Shown one piece after another: positions 26,426-34,014 of a DNA stretch of 64,000 bases. A model generated the notes under the pieces. That model had not been told where the DNA came from. It made no database searches and worked only from the letters and a program-made list of their open reading frames with translations. The position numbers were made by a program, and so were the translations under genes. Source of the stretch: Nocardia macrotermitis (lineage in GTDB: Bacteria > Actinomycetota > Actinomycetes > Mycobacteriales > Mycobacteriaceae); NCBI RefSeq assembly GCF_009604405.1, contig NZ_WEGK01000017.1:62001-126000 (forward strand), in the 5' to 3' direction. Position 1 is the first letter of the stretch; each line of letters starts with the position of its first letter.

Positions 26426-26670
26426 GACGCGTCCGATGCGGTGGTTCCGGTGAGGCGCAGCCAGGCGCCGAGCGTGGGCTCGGACATCATCTCGGCGAAC
26501 CGCAACCGGATTCCCTCGCGCTTGAGCAGACCCGAAATCTTCATCACCCGAACCGAATCCAGGCCCAGGGCCATCAGATTGGCTTCGGAATCCAGCGCTC
26601 CGGCGTCGGCCCCCATCGCTTCCCCGACCAGTCTGCGCAGCAGATCGTCGGGATTCGGCCTATCGGACAT
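26422..26670 (-). CDS. Free-standing aryl-carrier-like protein
   Basis: An 82-aa carrier protein with the phosphopantetheine site GLDSVRVM (Ser39) followed by FAEMMSEPTLGAWLRL. The DSVR and EPTLxxW signatures are those of aryl carrier domains such as EntB, DhbB and the MbtB N-terminus. It should hold the starter acid as a thioester for the first condensing domain. No salicylate or dihydroxybenzoate activating enzyme of the usual type is seen in the window; the ligase in the 2059-aa synthase or an enzyme elsewhere would have to load it. The start at 26670 is preceded by GGAAGAAG. Its stop overlaps the next start as ATGA; the gap to the upstream gene is 52 bp. Confidence 0.85.
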   Translation of the reverse strand: MSDRPNPDDLLRRLVGEAMGADAGALDSEANLMALGLDSVRVMKISGLLKREGIRLRFAEMMSEPTLGAWLRLTGTTASDAS

Positions 26671-26722
26671 TCGTATTTCTTCTTCCGTCGAGATTACTGC
26701 GGTAGTCGATCCGATGAGCCGC

Positions 26723-27499
26723 TCAATCGGACGGTGGTTGCGCCTGCCGGTGCAGGAACGGGCAGCCGCCGGTGGGCACGTCCGATTCGTTGTCGTCGGG
26801 CAGGAAGTACTGCCGCCATTCCCGGTTGTCCGCGTCGCCGTAGTTGCCCAGCACCGAGGACGGTTCCAGGCCGTCGTCGAAGGCGACGAGTCGTTTGCGA
26901 ATTCGCTTGCGCGCCAACTGACCCGCGCGGGTGTCGGGTTTGATGTGCTCGAACACCCACTGCGGTTGGAAGGTGATGTAGAAGATCGGGCTGTACCGGC
27001 TGCGGCGCCGCACGTGCGCCGGATTGCTGCACACCACGAACATCGGCGTACCGTCGAAGACGTACTCCCACATGGGATGATCGGTTTCCGGCGGGATGTC
27101 CTCGGGCCACGGCACCGCATCGCCGTCGTGCAGGTCCTGCAGGATGTCCCAGAACGTCCGGTAGTAACCGGCCAGCGTGTCGTCGGGTTCCCTGGTCTGG
27201 AAGAAGACGATCAGCGAGGTCTCCCGCGAAATCGTCTGGTACATCGCGAGATAACGCCGCAGTATGCCGCGCAGTTCGTCACGCGCGCCGGGATCGTAGA
27301 GTTCGTCGATGAAGCCGAAGCGCAATCCCTCGGTCAACGCCCCGCGCACCGCGAAGGTGCACGGAAAACCGTTCTCGGGCAGGCCGATCAGATCCAGCAA
27401 TTCGGTGCCGTGCTTGATCCCCCATTCGGGCAACTGCCCGAAGGTCATTCGGCGCAGCGCATCGGATTCATCAGGGCCGGAATTACTTTCGATCTCCAT
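26723..27499 (-). CDS. YqcI/YcgG-family (DcsA/GrbD-like) heme-type N-hydroxylase
   Basis: A 258-aa protein with the family's conserved blocks: FPCTF (45-49), WDILQDLHDGDAVPWPEDIP (117-136), WEYVFDGTPMFVV (144-156), NPAHVRRRSR (159-168), ITFQPQWVF (175-183) and the closing WRQYFLP...CPF (228-248). Characterised relatives are heme proteins that N-hydroxylate guanidines, for example DcsA, which makes N-omega-hydroxy-L-arginine for D-cycloserine, and the partner enzyme of graminine formation in gramibactin-type clusters. Here it follows the SznF-like gene with a one-base TGATG overlap, so the two are translated together. Predicted step: arginine guanidine hydroxylation on the way to graminine. 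The family match is firm; substrate is inferred from the pairing. Confidence 0.85.
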   Translation of the reverse strand: MEIESNSGPDESDALRRMTFGQLPEWGIKHGTELLDLIGLPENGFPCTFAVRGALTEGLRFGFIDELYDPGARDELRGILRRYLAMYQTISRETSLIVFFQTREPDDTLAGYYRTFWDILQDLHDGDAVPWPEDIPPETDHPMWEYVFDGTPMFVVCSNPAHVRRRSRYSPIFYITFQPQWVFEHIKPDTRAGQLARKRIRKRLVAFDDGLEPSSVLGNYGDADNREWRQYFLPDDNESDVPTGGCPFLHRQAQPPSD

Positions 27500-28914
27500 C
27501 AGATGATCTTTTTCAGTAAGTCATCGGGGATGATCGGCTGGTGGTAGGTGCACACGCCGGACAGCACGGTGGAGCCGTGCAGCCGCGACACCGGAATGAG
27601 AATCTTGTCGCCGGTGAACAATTCGATCTTGTGGGTGGCGTTGTTCCAGAAGTGCATCTGCCCCTCCTCGATCATCACCAACCGGTGTTCGTTGTGCACG
27701 TGGGTGGTCGAGGTCTCCTCCTCGCTCTCCACGAACGTGTCCAGATCCACGACGATGTTGTTGTCGTCCAGGTAGCGGCTGACCTTGTCCGCGTACTCCT
27801 GATGCAGTTCGATCTGATCGGCCCAGCTCAGCTGTGCGGCCAGATCCTCGTGCCACAGTCCGTGCAGGCGTTGTGCGGCAACGAATCCGCGGCGGAAGCC
27901 CTGCGGAGCGTCGGTGCCGTAGGAGGTCACCAGGGCGTCGAGGACCTCGGGCAGGAAGGTCTCGAGGTCGACGGTCCAGCCGATCCCCAGATCGAATCCG
28001 GCGAAGTTCGTCTCCGCGCCGAGGCCGCGTTCCAGGATCGGCCGCAGCGCGTCGGTGTCGCGCTGTCCGGCCAGGTGCGAAAACGCCGCAGCGCCGACGA
28101 GTTCGGGCAGACGTCCCGGATCGGCGGCCAGCGAGAGCAGATGATTGCCGCGCGCGAGCGAGGTGCCCAGCAGCAGCTGCCACTGCCCGCCCGGGGTCTG
28201 CGACAGGTTCCCAGCGTTGAGCAGGTCGCGGTACGCCGAACGCAGCGAGATCCAGTGCTGGTACGAACCCAGCAGCGCGGCCTGCACACCGTCCAGGTGG
28301 CGCGGGAATTCGCCGATTCCGGTGCGGCCCAACGCCTCCCGCACGGCCGGGACGAAGCCGTGGTACTGCATGGTCACGAAGACGGCGGCTTCTCTTGTGC
28401 CGCTGAGCTTTTCGACGAGCTTGGCAGCCTCGGGCGAGCTCTCCGAGAGGCTCCGCGCGGTGGTCCGGACCAGCTCCAGCGCATCCGCTGTGGAAGTCGC
28501 GGGCGCCGCGTCGCCTTCGTCCAGGAAATCGAACAGGTGACGTTCGAGCACCGGACGCGCCAGCGCGGACCGGACGCGGTTGTCCCGGCTGTAGAAATCG
28601 GCGCGATCCTGATCGACCGTGTCGACCCCGGCGGCGGGCGCGACGAGGGTGGACTCGAGGTCGTAGATGTTGCGCAGCATGCGATGTCCGAGCAGCGCGC
28701 TCAGGCGCAGCGCCTTCTCCGGCAGCATCGTGTTGTGGTACTTGACCCAGGCCAGATCGTCGGGTCGCACCGGGCGGCGATACGGGTTGCCGGGCGTGGT
28801 GAGTTCGCTCCACTCCGCGGCGCGGAATGCCGGATTCGAGGCGAACGCGACGACGATGGCGTTCGGGTCGGTGGTGTCTGGGAGGTCCGGCAGCGGCCGG
28901 TGGACAGTGCCCAC
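27499..28914 (-). CDS. SznF-like protein (HDO-like region plus cupin), probable N-nitroso/diazeniumdiolate-forming enzyme
   Basis: A 471-aa protein, the same length as I recall for SznF of streptozotocin biosynthesis, which rearranges hydroxylated methylarginine to an N-nitrosourea. The C-terminal cupin (about 385-460) keeps the three iron-binding His: His405 and His407 in THVHNEH, and His446 in RLHGST; these are offset by two from SznF His407/409/448 as I recall them. The middle region (about 150-360) looks alpha-helical like a heme-oxygenase-like diiron domain, but the HxxxDxxH motif of that fold is not present anywhere, so its metal site seems lost. Gramibactin-type clusters have a related protein beside a DcsA-like hydroxylase, the same pairing as here. 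Start is a GTG at 28914 behind GAAGGGAT. First gene of the six-gene operon. Confidence 0.85.
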   Translation of the reverse strand: MGTVHRPLPDLPDTTDPNAIVVAFASNPAFRAAEWSELTTPGNPYRRPVRPDDLAWVKYHNTMLPEKALRLSALLGHRMLRNIYDLESTLVAPAAGVDTVDQDRADFYSRDNRVRSALARPVLERHLFDFLDEGDAAPATSTADALELVRTTARSLSESSPEAAKLVEKLSGTREAAVFVTMQYHGFVPAVREALGRTGIGEFPRHLDGVQAALLGSYQHWISLRSAYRDLLNAGNLSQTPGGQWQLLLGTSLARGNHLLSLAADPGRLPELVGAAAFSHLAGQRDTDALRPILERGLGAETNFAGFDLGIGWTVDLETFLPEVLDALVTSYGTDAPQGFRRGFVAAQRLHGLWHEDLAAQLSWADQIELHQEYADKVSRYLDDNNIVVDLDTFVESEEETSTTHVHNEHRLVMIEEGQMHFWNNATHKIELFTGDKILIPVSRLHGSTVLSGVCTYHQPIIPDDLLKKII

Positions 28915-28963
28915 GTTGTATCTATCCCTTCGATCACAGGAACCCAGTACGGATCGAACCGTC

Positions 28964-28997
28964 TAAGGTAATCCTTAGTGAGGCAAGGCTACATTAA
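28964..28997 (-). promoter_or_regulatory. Overlapping iron boxes upstream of the biosynthetic operon
   Basis: TGAGGCAAGGCTACATTAA (28979-28997) matches the IdeR consensus at 13 of 19 positions. A weaker overlapping site, TAAGGTAATCCTTAGTGAG (28964-28982), contains the inverted repeat CTAAGG/CCTTAG. Together they lie 50-83 bp before the first biosynthetic start, a plausible tandem operator. Confidence 0.65.
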
Positions 28998-29087
28998 CAA
29001 TTTGAAACGTCGGCGTCGAGTCCTTGTGCGGTGTAACCGGGGTAACCTGTTGTGCCGCAGGTGAATAGCCATCCGGTTCTCGGCGCG

Positions 29088-29130
29088 CATCGGTAGCGCC
29101 GCGACGAGAACCGCCGCGGCGCTACCGATG
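29088..29130 (-). terminator. 16-bp perfect hairpin after the binding-protein gene
   Basis: CATCGGTAGCGCCGCG (29088-29103) and its exact complement CGCGGCGCTACCGATG (29115-29130) flank an 11-base loop, 8 bp past the stop of the binding protein. There is no U-run, as is common in actinobacteria. It isolates the binding-protein transcript from the biosynthetic promoter. Confidence 0.75.
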
Positions 29131-29138
29131 TGGTGAGA

Positions 29139-30158
29139 TCAGAGCTTTCCGAACGCCCCGTCGAACTTGGTCAGCAACCAGGCCGTGGTCCGCGCGGTCG
29201 GAAGGCGCAGTGCCGAACTGACATCCGCGTCGGTGGCCAGATAGGTGCCGTGTTGGACGGCGGGCAGCTGTTTGAACAGCGGCTGATCCTCGAGCTGCGC
29301 GGCCGCGCCGGGCGTCATGTAACCGACCGAGAGCAGATCCGAACTCAGCAGATCCAGCTTCTCCATGCTGATCTTGCCGTTCAGGCCGCCGAGGCCGCCG
29401 GACAGGCCGTGCAGCGCGTCGGGCAGCTTCATGCCCAGGGACTGGAAGAACTTGTTGGCGTTGTCATCCGGGTTGGTGATGACCTCGATATTCGTCGCGT
29501 CCACGAAAAGGCTTACGGCGAAGGTCTTTCCGGCCAGCTTCGGATACTTGGCCTTGGCGTCGGCCAGGGCCTTGTCGGTGGCCGCGACGACCGGCTTCGC
29601 ATCGGCCTCACGTCCCAGCAGCTTGCCGACCAGAGTGGTGTCGTCCTGCCAGGAGTCCAGCGCCCCGGCCTTCAGTGACGGAATGGTCGGCGCGAGCTTG
29701 CTGAGCTTGTCGTACTCGTCCTTGGACAGGATCAGGCCGCCGCCCAGGATCAGATCCGGTTGCAGCGCCGCGATCTTCTCCTCCGGCACGGTTCCGCCCG
29801 GGCCCAGCGGCAGCTTGGTCACCCCTGCGAGATTCGAATTGCCCTGGTCCCAGGCGTAATCCGCATTCGTCATGGGGTTGGGCAGATAGCCCGCGGGCTT
29901 GGTGTCCAGGGCGACCAGCGCGTCGGTGAAGGTCGGGGACAGCGACACGATGCGGGTCGGCTTGTGGGACACCACGGTCTGCCCGAAGGCGTGATCGACG
30001 GTGACGGCCTGGTAGGCGGCCGTGCTGGAGGTCGCGGAGTCCGAATCGGCGCTGCCGCACCCCGCGGCGAATGCGATCGCGCCCAGGGCGAGGGTGGTCG
30101 CGGCCGCGCGCCGGAAGAGCGAGTGCGTCCGCGGGCGCGGTGTAGTCGGTGAAGCCAT
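29139..30158 (-). CDS. Siderophore ABC transporter substrate-binding lipoprotein (FecB/FepB type)
   Basis: A 339-aa secreted lipoprotein. The signal peptide ends with the lipobox FAAGC (Cys34), preceded by an RR pair and a hydrophobic run (ATTLALGAIAFAAG). The mature part has the periplasmic-binding-protein type III pattern: VSHKPTRIVSLSPTFTDALVAL near 63-84, then LQPDLILGGG and a long helix between two lobes. It should capture the ferric siderophore outside the membrane and deliver it to the FecCDE-type permease at 34.9-37.9 kb. It is monocistronic, with its own iron box 32 bp upstream and a strong hairpin behind it. Ligand identity is inferred from the neighbourhood. Confidence 0.9.
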   Translation of the reverse strand: MASPTTPRPRTHSLFRRAAATTLALGAIAFAAGCGSADSDSATSSTAAYQAVTVDHAFGQTVVSHKPTRIVSLSPTFTDALVALDTKPAGYLPNPMTNADYAWDQGNSNLAGVTKLPLGPGGTVPEEKIAALQPDLILGGGLILSKDEYDKLSKLAPTIPSLKAGALDSWQDDTTLVGKLLGREADAKPVVAATDKALADAKAKYPKLAGKTFAVSLFVDATNIEVITNPDDNANKFFQSLGMKLPDALHGLSGGLGGLNGKISMEKLDLLSSDLLSVGYMTPGAAAQLEDQPLFKQLPAVQHGTYLATDADVSSALRLPTARTTAWLLTKFDGAFGKL

Positions 30159-30189
30159 GGAGTGCAGTACCTCTCGAGAAAAATCTTAC

Positions 30190-30208
30190 TTAGGTAAGGC
30201 AATCCTAT
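30190..30208 (-). promoter_or_regulatory. Iron box of the siderophore-binding lipoprotein
   Basis: TTAGGTAAGGCAATCCTAT matches the IdeR consensus at 15 of 19 positions and ends 32 bp before the start codon at 30158, overlapping the likely promoter. Confidence 0.85.
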
Positions 30209-30296
30209 AATGGTCACTCGTTCAGGTAAAGATCGTCGAAGCGGGATGGGCTGTCCCGGTGGATTGCCCATCCCGCCTCGGTCGTGCGCGATCCGG

Positions 30297-32060
30297 TCAG
30301 ATCGACGGTTCGCTGGCGCGCTCGCGCAACCGCCAGGACCGCGCCCGCTGCTGTTCCCGCCAGAACCGGGCGTATTCGCCGTCGGCGGCGAAAAGCTCGG
30401 TGTGCGAACCGGATTCGATCACCCGGCCGCCGCGCAGATACACCACGTGGTCGGCGTCGGCGATGGTGGAGAGCTGGTGCGCGATGATCAGCAGGGTGCG
30501 GCCGCGGCCCAATTCGCCCAGGGCCGCGGCGATCGCGGCCTCGTTGCGGGCGTCCAGCGCCGAGGACGCCTCGTCCAGCAGCACGATCGGCGCGTCCTTG
30601 AGCAGTGCGCGCGCGATCGAAACCCGTTGCCGCTCACCGCCGGACAGAATGCTGCCGCCCGCGCCGACCGGATGCTGCCACCCCTGCGGCAGCCGTTCGA
30701 CGATGGAATCGACCTGGGCCAGGCTCGCGGCCCGGCGGACCTCCTCCTCGGTGGCGTCCGGTTTGCCGACGCGGATGTTCGCCTCGAGCGTGTCGTCGAA
30801 GAGGTAGACATCCTGCGGTACCAACGCGATTCGGTCCATCAGGTCCTCGCCGCGCAGATCCCGCACGTCCACGCCGTCGATCCGCACGCTGCCCGAATTC
30901 GCGTCCCAGAACCGGGCCACCAGGTTCACGATGGTGGTCTTACCCGAGCCGGACGGGCCGACCAGCGCGGTGGTGCTGCCCGCGGGCACGGTGATGTTCA
31001 CCTCGGAGAGCACGTCGATACCCTCGCGGTAGCCGAAGCGCACGTCGCGCAGTTCGATGGCGTTGCCGGTGCTGTTGGCCTTCGCCGAGGAATCCGGTTC
31101 GACCAGTTCGGGATGCGACAGCAGCGCGTCGATGCGACCCAGTCCGGCGGCGGTGCCGCCGAGCATCAGCAGTGCGGTGGAGATCTTGCCGATCGGGCGC
31201 AGCGCCCAGATGCCGAAGACCGCCGCGGTGATCAGTCGCGCGAGCTCGCTCGGGCCCAGATGCCAAGCGCCACTGCCGATCACGACCGTCACCGCGAGCA
31301 CGATGACGAAGCCGAGCTGCACGCTCAGCTCGCCGACATTGAGTCCGGCGGTGGCCCGCAGGATCTGCTTGTTGGTGCTCGCGTGCCGGTGGCGCAATGC
31401 CGCGGACAACTCGCCCAGGCCCCGATCCTCGCGGCCGCTGGCGCGCAGCACGGGCTGGGTCTGGGAGAACTCGATCAGCCGGGCGTTGGCGTCGGCGACC
31501 GCCGCGGCCTCCTCGGCGTCCGCCCGCGCGATCGGCCCGGTGGTCGCGCGTTGCAGCGCCCACAGCAGCGGCACCACGATCAGCACCGCGATCGCGATCG
31601 GCCAGTCCAGGAACAGCACGACCACCAGCACGATCACCGGCGGAATGACCGTCTCGGCAATGGCTTTCAGCGCCATGACCACGCCCAGGGGCGCCTGGCT
31701 GCCGCCGGTGACCAGCGCGGTCACCGAACCCGCGCTGGTGGAGTCGAACCAGCCCAGCGGCAGCGCGATGATCTTGTCGGCCAGCCGGGCGAACAGCTCC
31801 CGGCGCAGCGTCGCGGCCACGTGCGTGCCGAGGTGTTCCATGACCGCGTTGACCACCCAGTAGCCCGCGACCACCACCGCGAGCGGGATCAGCCACAGCC
31901 CGGCCGCGCCGGTGTCGCGGCGCAGCAGCGCCAGCAGCACCGGAATGCACAGTGCCACAGCTATTCCCTCGAGTACCGCGTTCCCGGCGCTCGCGGCGAT
32001 GAGCAGCCGGATGCGTCGGCGTGCGGCCGCGCTGAAGATCTTGTCGAGAAGGGCGATCAT
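30297..32060 (-). CDS. irtB: IrtB-like ABC transporter, exporter fold, half-transporter
   Basis: A 587-aa half-transporter with six membrane helices (about 1-300) and a C-terminal ATPase: Walker A GPSGSGKTT, signature LSGGERQR, Walker B IVLLDEASSALD. Together with the upstream 604-aa partner it matches mycobacterial IrtAB, a heterodimer that has an exporter fold but imports ferric mycobactin/carboxymycobactin. The two genes overlap by ATGA at 32057-32060, consistent with 1:1 subunits. The iron box ahead of the partner should control both. Symbol used by analogy; the siderophore here is predicted to differ from mycobactin. Confidence 0.85.
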   Translation of the reverse strand: MIALLDKIFSAAARRRIRLLIAASAGNAVLEGIAVALCIPVLLALLRRDTGAAGLWLIPLAVVVAGYWVVNAVMEHLGTHVAATLRRELFARLADKIIALPLGWFDSTSAGSVTALVTGGSQAPLGVVMALKAIAETVIPPVIVLVVVLFLDWPIAIAVLIVVPLLWALQRATTGPIARADAEEAAAVADANARLIEFSQTQPVLRASGREDRGLGELSAALRHRHASTNKQILRATAGLNVGELSVQLGFVIVLAVTVVIGSGAWHLGPSELARLITAAVFGIWALRPIGKISTALLMLGGTAAGLGRIDALLSHPELVEPDSSAKANSTGNAIELRDVRFGYREGIDVLSEVNITVPAGSTTALVGPSGSGKTTIVNLVARFWDANSGSVRIDGVDVRDLRGEDLMDRIALVPQDVYLFDDTLEANIRVGKPDATEEEVRRAASLAQVDSIVERLPQGWQHPVGAGGSILSGGERQRVSIARALLKDAPIVLLDEASSALDARNEAAIAAALGELGRGRTLLIIAHQLSTIADADHVVYLRGGRVIESGSHTELFAADGEYARFWREQQRARSWRLRERASEPSI

Positions 32061-33871
32061 GCGCGCGCTCCGATCGTGGTGGTCTGCAACTGCCAGAGCT
32101 TGGCGTATTCGCCTGCGGCGTCGAGTAATTCCTGATGGGTGCCGCGTTCGGTGACCGCGCCGTCCACCAGTACCGCGATCTGATCGGCGTGCACGACCGT
32201 GTGCAGGCGGTGCGCGATGACCAGCAGGGTGCGGCCGCGGGCCAGCTCGGAGAGCGCATCTTGCACTGCCGCTTCGGATTCCGGGTCGGCGTAGGCGGTG
32301 GCCTCGTCCAGCACCAGGATCGGGGTGTCGGCCAGCAGGGTGCGGGCGATGCTGAGGCGTTGGCGTTCGCCGCCGGACAGGGCCGCGTCCTCGCCCAGGA
32401 CGGTGTCGTAGCCGTCGGGCAGGGCCAGGATCCGGTCGTGGATCTGGGCGGCACGGGCTACGCGTTCGATATCGTCCCGGGTCGCGTCGGGGCGGGCCAG
32501 GGCGATGTTGTCGCGCACGGTGGCGCGCAGCAGGGAAACATCCTGGAAGACGAATCCGACTGTGCCGTAGAGGCTCTGGGCGTCCAGAGTGGAGATCGGC
32601 ACACCGTCGATCTCGATACTGCCGTCGGTCGGGTCGTAGAAGCGGGCGAGCAGTTGGCCGATGGTCGACTTGCCCGCACCCGACGGGCCGACCAGCGCGG
32701 TCATGGTGCCCGGTGCGAGTTCCAGGTCCAAACCCTGCAGGACCGTGCGCTGCCCGTCGTAGGAGAAGCTCACGTTCTTCATCGAAACCCGCCGTGCGCC
32801 TTCGGTTTCCGGGAGCGTCGCGGGCGTCGTGGGCTCGGCCATCTGCGGCACGTCCAGGATCTGGCCGATGCGGTCGGCCATCGCCTGCGCCTTGTCCGGC
32901 ATCGGGATGCCGATGCGCAGCTTGGGCAGGATCAGGTTCAGATACAGGGGAGTGGTGACGTCGAACAGCGTCAGGCCCAGCAGCAGGAACGCGATGATGT
33001 TGACCGGCTTGGCATCCCAGGTGGCCAGCAGCAGCGTGGCCAGCGCCAGCACGATCAGCGCGACCGTGCCCGGGGCGACCGTGGCGCGGGTGCAGGCGCG
33101 CAGGGTGGAGATGTTGTCGGTCAAGTTCTCGTCGGCGTCGGCGTATTCGGCGGCCGCGCGGCGGAACCGGGCGTGCGCGCCGTAGGCGGTGTCCGGGGTG
33201 GGGTCACCGTCCTCGTCGGCGCGATGGAACACCTTGGAGACGGTGATGCCCTGCACGAGTTCGACCGCCGCGGAACCCATCTGCGCCGACGCGCCCGCCA
33301 CCGCGCCGTAGGCGGGAATGATCTTGCGGGTCAGGAAGTTTCGGATCAGCTGTGCGACGGTGACCAGTGCGACCACGGCCAGTGCGAGCCGCCAGTCCAG
33401 CACGAACAGGTAGACGACCACGACGAGTCCGGCCACCACCGAACCGGCGAGTTCGGGTTTGCGGTGCGCGACCTCCTCGTGCAGGCCCGCCACGTCGTCC
33501 TGGACGACGGCCTTGGTCTTACCGGCCGCGTCCGAGGAGTACCAGCCCAGCGGGAGACGGGCCAGATGGCCGGCCAGCCGCATCCGCAGCGACAGGCCCA
33601 GATCGGCGTCGGCGCGGTGCGCGACGATCGAGGAGGCGATACCGCACAGCGCGCCCAGCACCAGTGCGACCGCCGCGACCAGCACCCAGGTCCACAGGTG
33701 TGCGCGCGAGGCGGGGCCGTCCAGGATCAGCCCGGCGATGCTCACCGTGGCGATGACCGGGACGACCGCGAGCGCCGCGGACAGCGACTCGGCGACCGCC
33801 GCGACCGTGACGGGCCCGCGTACCTGTGCTGTCAACGTTTCGACGCGGTGTCGAGCGTCGTTGGGTACCAT
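32057..33871 (-). CDS. irtA: IrtA-like ABC transporter half, lacking the siderophore-interaction domain
   Basis: A 604-aa half-transporter: six membrane helices (about 20-320), then an ATPase with GPSGAGKST, LSGGERQR and ILVLDEATAYADPES. Mycobacterial IrtA carries an additional N-terminal FAD-binding siderophore-interaction domain; this protein starts directly at the membrane domain. The missing activity is supplied by the divergent gene at 34015-34710, which encodes that domain alone. The shared intergenic region carries one strong iron box. Expected role: uptake of the ferric siderophore with cytoplasmic reduction by the separate protein. Confidence 0.85.
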   Translation of the reverse strand: MVPNDARHRVETLTAQVRGPVTVAAVAESLSAALAVVPVIATVSIAGLILDGPASRAHLWTWVLVAAVALVLGALCGIASSIVAHRADADLGLSLRMRLAGHLARLPLGWYSSDAAGKTKAVVQDDVAGLHEEVAHRKPELAGSVVAGLVVVVYLFVLDWRLALAVVALVTVAQLIRNFLTRKIIPAYGAVAGASAQMGSAAVELVQGITVSKVFHRADEDGDPTPDTAYGAHARFRRAAAEYADADENLTDNISTLRACTRATVAPGTVALIVLALATLLLATWDAKPVNIIAFLLLGLTLFDVTTPLYLNLILPKLRIGIPMPDKAQAMADRIGQILDVPQMAEPTTPATLPETEGARRVSMKNVSFSYDGQRTVLQGLDLELAPGTMTALVGPSGAGKSTIGQLLARFYDPTDGSIEIDGVPISTLDAQSLYGTVGFVFQDVSLLRATVRDNIALARPDATRDDIERVARAAQIHDRILALPDGYDTVLGEDAALSGGERQRLSIARTLLADTPILVLDEATAYADPESEAAVQDALSELARGRTLLVIAHRLHTVVHADQIAVLVDGAVTERGTHQELLDAAGEYAKLWQLQTTTIGARA

Positions 33872-33946
33872 TGGAACTCCCTTGTGGTCACGACGTTGCT
33901 GCGCCTCGGGAACGCAATGCGCGGAGCCGTGGAACCGTTTGCGATC

Positions 33947-33965
33947 TTTGGTTAGGCTAAGCTTA
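33947..33965. promoter_or_regulatory. Iron box between irtA-like gene and siderophore reductase gene
   Basis: TTTGGTTAGGCTAAGCTTA matches the IdeR consensus at 16 of 19 positions, the best in the window. It sits between divergent starts (33871 minus, 34015 plus) and can serve both promoters. Confidence 0.9.
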
Positions 33966-34014
33966 ACTCAAACGTCGCGGCGTGGAGCGACGCCCGCTCA
34001 CCAGGAGGAATCCC

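Noticed and set aside
24086..27547. 1153-aa plus-strand frame opposite the KS-C-A-PCP synthase
   Set aside because: Arg/Gln/His-rich with no recognisable domain; shadow of the minus-strand gene.
5590..28914. Interpretation as a standard nocobactin/mycobactin cluster
   Set aside because: No lysine N-monooxygenase, MbtH protein, salicylate synthase or MbtA-type ligase is present in the window, and the SznF-like and YqcI/YcgG genes plus the DINYWGGIGK code point elsewhere.
28964..28982. Treating TAAGGTAATCCTTAGTGAG as the main iron box
   Set aside because: Its second half fits poorly; the overlapping site at 28979-28997 matches better, so it is listed only as part of a tandem.
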